DNA from: Xanthostigma xanthostigma
Taxonomy: Eukaryota; Arthropoda; Insecta; Raphidioptera; Raphidiidae
DNA length: 64,000 nt
Reading direction: 5' to 3'
Assembly: GCA_963575645.1 (NCBI GenBank)
Contig: OY754470.1
Span: 25,092,501-25,156,500 of the forward strand
In this document: piece after piece, positions 57,620-64,000 of the stretch
Layout of the letters: every line of letters starts with the position of its first letter
Numbering within the stretch: position 1 is the stretch's first letter
Program-made: the position numbers and the translations under genes
Notes under the pieces: generated by a model
The model's database searches: none
Seen by the model: the letters and a program-made list of their open reading frames with translations, nothing else
Told to the model about the DNA's origin: nothing

Positions 57620-58213
57620 CTATACTAATATATAAAGCTGAAGAGTTTGTTTGATTGTTTGTTTGTTTGAACGCGCTAATCTCAGGAACTACTGGTTCAA
57701 ATTGAAATTTTTTTTTGTTGGATAGCTAATTTATCAAGGAAGGCTATAGGCTATATAAAATCAGGCTACGACCATTAGGAGCGGAGCATTAATGAAAAAT
57801 GTTCCAAATGTATCTAAAAAATAAGCTTCTATTCAGGTGAAATGCACTAACTAAGTATACTCGTATTGGCGATGTAAGAATACAACGCCGGCTAGCGCAA
57901 TCGGTAGAGCACAAGACTGTCAATACCAGGGTCGTGGGTTCGAGCCCTACGTTGGGCGAATACATTTTTTTTTTTTTTTATTTTCTACATTGCTTTCTTC
58001 TAAGGCTTACATTATTAATTAAAAAAAAATTATTAGTTAAAAAAAGTATAAATACTGCTTTTTATCGACAAAAAATTTTGAACGGTAACTCCGATCATCA
58101 TGAAATTTGGACACAACATTCATCTCGGTAAACTAATATGAATGTGTGTACTCATGTTCCTCCCTTCCCCATTCGTTCTTTTACACCCGGGTGAAACCGG
58201 ACGGGACCACTAG
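57620..58213 (+). mobile_element. Helitron family A, copy 5
   Basis: It starts TCTATACTAATATATAAAGC after A and ends GGACGGGACCACTAG before T. It is 594 bp with a tRNA-like passenger at 57886-57958. Confidence 0.8.
57886..57958 (+). repeat. tRNA-Lys-derived passenger in Helitron A copy 5
   Basis: CGCCGGCTAGCGCAATCGGT, then GACTGTCAATACC, then GTGGGTTCGAGCCCTACG. The anticodon loop is changed from CTT to GTC and the D-arm has GCGC for GCTC, so it is decayed. Confidence 0.6.
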
Positions 58214-58378
58214 TTGACATATAAATGTAATATTTTTATCCAAGGCCTGCTCATAATATATCATTATATTTTGAATAAATGCTCCTATAAAATGAACATT
58301 TTTACCACCAGTTGGCGTGAAAATCACGAAGCTCGGTCCCCATTTGTGTTGTTTATAAGTTTTTTGTTTTTGTTTCAG
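58214..58378. other. End of intron 56894-58378
   Basis: The pyrimidine-rich tract ending TTTTTGTTTCAG at 58378 is the acceptor. Confidence 0.6.
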
Positions 58379-58526
58379 ATTGATAAGCCCACCACAAAGT
58401 CCAACTGAAGGAGGCATTGTCAATCACCAAATCACGATAGTCGCGCCTATATCCGAAGCCCCGGTACAAAGACCGGGTCCACGTAAATCGGTTTCAATTG
58501 TGCTACCCAATGAGGAGAAGGGATGA
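58379..58526 (+). CDS. Last coding exon of two-pass membrane protein gene
   Basis: The acceptor AG ends at 58378. The first base completes AG|A (Arg), then 48 codons to TGA at 58524-58526, ending LPNEEKG. It encodes residues 264-311: LISPPQSPTEGGIVNHQITI, VAPISEAPVQRP and RKSVSIVLPNEEKG. RKSVS is a basophilic-kinase-like site (inference). The total from the five exons is 311 residues plus the unseen N-terminus. No domain is recognised in the tail. Confidence 0.87.
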
Positions 58527-58544
58527 CCCGTTTAATGGACTCGT

Positions 58545-58550
58545 AATAAA
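58545..58550 (+). promoter_or_regulatory. Possible polyadenylation signal
   Basis: AATAAA, 19 bp after the stop codon. This would leave a very short 3' UTR. Another candidate follows at 59102-59107, so the true end is undecided. Confidence 0.3.
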
Positions 58551-60996
58551 ATAATGACCTGTCAAAATTATGACCGTGTTTACAGGTATTTGTAATATCC
58601 TCGCCGCCTCAATCCTGTATGCTCATTAGTATTACGACGTCTCGGATTTAATGATTATATATTATATTCATTAGTTTAGAACAAAATATATGAAATTATT
58701 TACGTTTTTTAAGTAAATAATGACCATTTTACGGAAATTTATGTAATATTTATTTATTCAGTTTTAATAATTTCTGTCGTCTGCTTGAAATTCCACTATC
58801 GTTACATGACATCCAGTGTTTGTGTGTACTGCGTTCCTTGTATGAATATCCGATTCATAGGTGGGGGCAGTTATTGTGCTCGCACGTCCTTCACACCGAC
58901 CAATATGGCGGACTTTGATCAGCTTTCGTTTGCATCAAATCGTGAGCGTATGGCCAGAGAAGAGATACTGTATAGGAGTTTATTTCTAATTTTTAGTTTG
59001 TCTTATTTCTGTTAGATGACAGAACGATCGAGGTTTAGTGTCGGGGTATAGAGGTGGAGGACGACGTATATTTCCATCCCTCATCTTCAGAAGTCGTAGA
59101 AAATAAAATATAATATAAGAAATTCATCAATTTCTGTCATTTTTTTTTTAATTAATAAAAAAATTATGAAAAATACAATGATTAAGGTGTGAAGCTTGAT
59201 ACGCCGCATCGCCATCTAGACAATTGGGGTGTATATTGGGCTTTGGGGTGATCGCCAAATATAACACAGGAATGTACTTCTATATAGTATCTCTTCTCTC
59301 GTATGGCTAACGCAAAATAGGTGTTAGTAAGATGCAAAACATAACTAGAACGACGCAACGAACAATATTTAAATAATTAAAAAAGAACGTTTCTATACGC
59401 GAGTAGGAATTTCAAGCGTTCTATCAACAGATAAAATAACATTTGTCACTATACTCAGTTTACTGAAACTTTATGTTAATTACAAGTTTTTGCGGTAAAT
59501 CAAACCGAGTTGCAGATGATTGTGTTATAAGACGATTTTTAACGATTTATTATAACTATTAATTTATTATGTATGTTTGAATGCATAATGTTAGCAAAAC
59601 GAGTATAGTTTTAGATTTTGTTTTTTATTAATCTATTGACAAAGTCACGTGTTCGTTAAATACTGTTATTATATAATAGGTTCCTTACCTCTTCTAGATA
59701 ATGGATTCGTCCAATGCTCTTTAAACTATAATAATTATTATCATTGACTTACAGGACTGGACAATGGACATGTCTTCTTTTTTTCGGTTAACTGAGTGAG
59801 CAGGATAGAGTATGTGTGTGGCTCAATTTGTTTCTACTGACCTGAGTGAGAAAGAGATTGAACACACATTAGTGAGGAGGATAGGGTATGCGTATGGCCT
59901 AATTTGTTACTAGTCTGAGAGAGATAGAGATCGATCCAGCATGAATTCTTAAGAATGGGCCTTTTTTATACCGTTAGGGCATGTCCAGTAAGTAAAAGTC
60001 TTTGATTATTATAGTTTCAGTACTGTGCGTTCAAGAAATCCAGACAAGGAATAATAGTTTCAACTATATCTCGCAGACCGTTTGTTGTATATAACTAAAA
60101 GAAAAATAAAACATTATACTTAGGGTATATAAATTATGGATTTCTTGAACACATGCAAATCGATGTTTTTGGTGTACCTATTATATAATAGCATACTTAG
60201 CTGAAAGCATAGTACTTTATTTTTTAAACAAATTAATTTTTTTTTTAAATAATTGAAATAAATTTATCTCTAGTCATGTTTTTGCACTTTTTTTTAGACA
60301 AAATGTTTGTTCACATTTCAAATATTAATTGAAAAGACCAGTTATCATAAGTTTTTTATTTGTTTTTTAATGAGTAATTACCTTTTTAATAATTACGTTT
60401 ATATATTTTAATATCACCCACATATTTTATATTATTTATACACATTTTACATTAATTTAAAAGTCTTCATAATTTAGACACTGTAAATGTCTGCTCAAAA
60501 TACATGATACTAATTGTTTTCAACTTTTATTTTACTGAAATTGGTATTCGTGCTCAATTTTCTTAGTTAGTTTCAAGTTTCAGCCACCAGTTATAATCTT
60601 TAAATTGCCTATTATTTATAAATTAAATATACTTTATAAAAGTCAACTCAAAAAAAGGAAATATGAAAAATAATCACATTTTATTGGTACTTCTAACAGC
60701 TCAGATCTAATATTTTGTGTGATATTGATTCAAACCGGCCCAGTTTATACTTGAATGTGTTTTTTTCAACGCTCTAACCTGAACTTGCAGTTGACGTTTT
60801 TTGATGAAAAACATCGATAATATTGATGTTTTAGTACAATTGAAATTTACTAATAGATATTGTAACTTATTTCTAATATTTTTATATATTTTACTTGTTG
60901 CACATTATTATAAATTTTGGACCGAACAAAAATAAAAAAGGCTGACATCTCAAGTCATAAGCAGAATATGAATGTAAATAATTGTATTTTAAAATT
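58551..60996. other. 3' flank of the gene, no further gene seen
   Basis: The stretch 58790-59060 is GC-richer, with an open frame lacking motifs. 59810-60010 is a second copy of the dispersed repeat at 47380-47830. The rest is AT-rich. Confidence 0.4.
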
Positions 60997-61261
60997 AGGT
61001 GCAATTCCGATTAAGGGAAAAGTCCGATTGAGATGAAACTTTGGGCATTTGTTGACCTTGATGGGACATGAAAAACCCCCAAAGGATATTTGGAGCAAAT
61101 GCCCCCTAACATTTTTATGGGGGTTTAAGATTTGGCATTTCTAACCATTTATTCGTAGTGATTTGTTTGAAAGGTGGAGGGGAGCCCAGGGGCGGAGAAC
61201 CATAAATACGTAAAAAAAGTTTGCTCCAAATCGGGCGATTCCCCTAATCGGAACTTTATCC
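60997..61261. mobile_element. MITE with 8-bp duplication
   Basis: TTAAAATT at 60989-60996 and 61262-61269. The left end is AGGTGCAATTCCGATTAAGG. Read inward, the right end is GGATAAAGTTCCGATTAGG. Matching inner words are CCGATT and GGGAA. It is 265 bp and non-coding. Confidence 0.6.
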
Positions 61262-61269
61262 TTAAAATT

Positions 61270-64000
61270 TTTCAATTAACCGTTTTGAGCAAAATGTATA
61301 ATTTGTCAGGATGATTAGTTTTATTGTATTTATTAACGTTTTTTCCGACAGAAAATTGTAAAATATTTTGGTGACTTGTGATGCATTTTAAAATATTCGT
61401 TAATATAAATAATTAAGGCAATATTTTACAATTTATTATTCAAAATTAATTAATTTAAATATCGTATAGTAAAGCTCATCTATGAAATATGCTCCATATC
61501 AATTGTCTGTATGTGAAAGTTTGAATATAATCGAATTGTGGCATTTCAATTGTTTAAGGATTTCATGTTTTTTTAATTTTCTTGAAATCGTTCTGTTAAT
61601 TTTTAGGTTCAGTGTAAATTTTAATCAACGTTTATATTGAAACAAAAAGAAAAAAACATTTTACAAAATGACAGCGATTGGTACAATTGTCTGAAAATGC
61701 AACTTTTAATATTTTCAGATAGTTTTACCTAATTAACAGAACGAAATTAAAAATAACTTTTTTTGTAACCTTAAAACTTAGTATTGTGTATATTCAATAT
61801 TTAAGTATGTAAAAATGTACAATATATAGTGAAGAAAATAACAATGTAGCTTAGAAGCAAATATAATACTGGTGGTACATATAATTATGTTCAGATTCCG
61901 TTAGGCGTCGCCACTGTCAATTGGCATTTGTACGCGCAAAAATGATTAGAACTTGGACGTTGCGCGCATTTATTAATTATATATAAACAACGCCTAAATA
62001 ACTTTTTAAAGCGTTGCTTTGAATAATTTTTACCGTTATAAATTGTATATACTGCGTTAATAAAGTATGACAGGTTTTCGGAAATAAAATAATCAGTCGT
62101 ATCACTAGTATTAGATTTGCGTAGAACAAAATATTGATAGGTGCCAAGAAGAAACAGAGTAACTGATGTGAAACAAGTTACTCCAGATTGTGATGCTACT
62201 ATTACAGGACTGGTTTAGCAAATGTAGAGTAGTTTGTAGTTACTTCTTATGGTATAAATTATTATCGTACACTGTAAACAGTTCACTGGAATAGAAAAAT
62301 GTATGGACGTTATAACAATGCCTGTATTATTACTACGGATAAGAGTATAAGAAATCGATTCAGTTTCATTTTCAAGCAAATTGTAGTAACTACTACCTAT
62401 CTAACCGATTTACAGAACAAAACAACAGATTTTTTTTTATTTTCAAAATATTTCCGAAACTATAAAGTTTAGAAAAACAATTATTTTTACAAAACTTTCT
62501 TGTAAAAATAGAATAATACACCGTTATGAAAAGTGTACCATTATTATATTAAAAAAAAAAAAAATGTTGTAGCATATATTACTTCTGCGCATGTGCCGAT
62601 TTCCCCCCCAAAACAATAGGGCTCATCATATTTGCATATCAAATACCGTCCCAAAATTTTGTTTTAATCGGCTCATCTATTTGACCTGCATCGTGTACAC
62701 TGACAAACAGATGCAATATGTTTTTTTTTTTTTATTCGGGGAACCTCAAAACGAAAAAATATTTTAAAATTTTTATCTAAATTAGTACCATTCCCCCTTG
62801 TGATGTTAGAATGGTAAAATACCACGCAAAAATCTTTTGACAGAACTGGCTAACCAAAATAACTTGCCTTTAAGATGCCACTGCGGACGTTTTTTGTAGG
62901 AATTATATACTCTACAAAATTATTTATTTGCCATTTTGTCTAGTAATGACCTAGAGTAAGTATCCTTACCAAATATATTTACCATAATTTTGTCGAAAAA
63001 CGAGTTATTTCGAAGTTTCGGCTTCTGTGACGACTGTGACAAATGATCTTTGGCGTACATCGTATATTTAAAGTGGTCCTTATAGATCTAAAAACTTAAG
63101 ACCAAGCTTCTTAATCCTAAAGTATGGATCTCAACCTGTTGGTTGTCATTATTTGCGGAGAAAATTAGGTGATCGCTTAAAGAAAAGTGGCGGAAAATAA
63201 AAATAAAATCGCTGAATTTTTGTACGAAGTTTTGTTCCAAGACAATGAGACAAAGACAAATGACCCAATGTCATTGAAGGTCACGATTTACCAAAGCTTG
63301 GATTATTTTGAAAACTTGCATACGTTTTTCGCATGCTGAATTTGAATGAATCGATTTCCTAATAAAAAGAATCAAATTAAATGTTGATTGTTATTTAATT
63401 TTTAAATGCAGTCTTTGAAAATTAAAAAAATTTTGCTCATATTTCATCTTAAAACCATTTCAGCAGTAAAATAATTCCAATCCATTAATAAATAAGACTT
63501 TATTTTCATATCATATTCATTTTATGTTAAGAAATTCATTGTTTTACTGCATATTATAATAAAATATAATGATAATTATTATTTATAAAATAGTAAATTT
63601 ATTGAGTAGGTCTTTTTATTAATAATGAAAGCTTGAACGAATTTAGCTATTTTTTTACAATCCTTTTCTTCTTTAAAGTGTTGTAATTCACAAAATTAAA
63701 TACTCAATATTCAACCAGACATTCCAAGAGAGTAAGTTATACCTATGGACTCGCGTATTTAGTGTGTTCCATGCGTTGACAAATAGTGACATGCCATTTG
63801 TTGTAAGCATATTAAATCATTTTGAAAAAGATCAGTATATTTTCTAAAACAGTGATAAATAAATCCCAGATATTTTGTATAGGTACTTTGTGAAGGAATG
63901 CATAGTAAATTATCTTTTTTACAAATTCGGAAAATACATTCTTTTTGCCTTTAGTACGCAGATGTAAATGATGACGTGCTGAATTAATACGGCAGTATAT
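61270..64000. other. No gene seen
   Basis: AT-rich sequence. 62740-62765 (TTCGGGGAACCTCAAAACGA) matches 33995-34020 in reverse, a fragment of a dispersed repeat. 62550-62564 is a short poly(A). Confidence 0.4.

Noticed and set aside
1-64000. CRISPR arrays, bacterial operons, viral gene clusters, or a new multi-gene system
   Set aside because: I looked for regular spaced repeats, co-directional gene runs and recognisable viral proteins. The only tandem array is contiguous (no spacers) and the only multi-exon gene is a host-type membrane protein.

Overview
This is an AT-rich, gene-poor, repeat-packed eukaryotic nuclear window. It most likely comes from an insect, and I lean towards Lepidoptera. 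The reasons are a dispersed repeat at 3781-4265 of a kind I associate with moth and butterfly genomes, Helitron ends of the 'TCTATACTAATAT...CTAG|T' type, many TIR elements and MITEs, and GT-AG introns several kb long. There are no bacterial-style operons, no CRISPR array and no intact rRNA or tRNA gene.

The only well-supported host gene is on the + strand. Five GC-rich coding exons (35150-35358, 45023-45271, 52992-53181, 56753-56893, 58379-58526) all have AG acceptors and GT donors, except the last, which ends in TGA. All four internal junctions keep one reading frame (phases 1, 1, 2, 2). Together they encode the last 311 residues of a two-pass membrane protein: a hydrophobic segment, a short acidic loop, a second hydrophobic segment, an Arg cluster, and a long Ser/Pro/Thr-rich cytoplasmic-type tail. 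The arrangement and short motifs recall the vertebrate TMEM171/TMEM200 proteins, but I could not test orthology. The first exon or exons were not found. The introns are 9.7, 7.7, 3.6 and 1.5 kb and consist largely of transposon debris.

Region 1-35 kb is a mosaic of mobile DNA. It opens with the end of a non-LTR reverse transcriptase with an (ATT)n tail. It then holds hAT, piggyBac-like, Tigger/pogo-like and PIF-like elements, a broken THAP-domain transposase split by a hAT, several perfect or near-perfect fold-backs, and a nest of elements at 21.06-22.12 kb. Region 35-59 kb holds the gene and the insertions in its introns: a pogo-like element with a PHD finger, a 12-bp minisatellite, a Helitron carrying a MULE-like element with an 84-bp tandem array, and a PIF-like element carrying a possible KRBA2/Ginger remnant. 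Region 59-64 kb has one small MITE, a fragment of a dispersed repeat and no visible gene.

The most interesting structures are five Helitron copies of one family, four of which carry a tRNA-Lys-like passenger; a repeat family with hammerhead-ribozyme-like cores; the 84-bp array and its single-copy relative 21 kb away, which share the same irregular junction; and an uncharacterised family bounded by an ACGTGATAACGT motif. No novel defence or metabolic system is visible.
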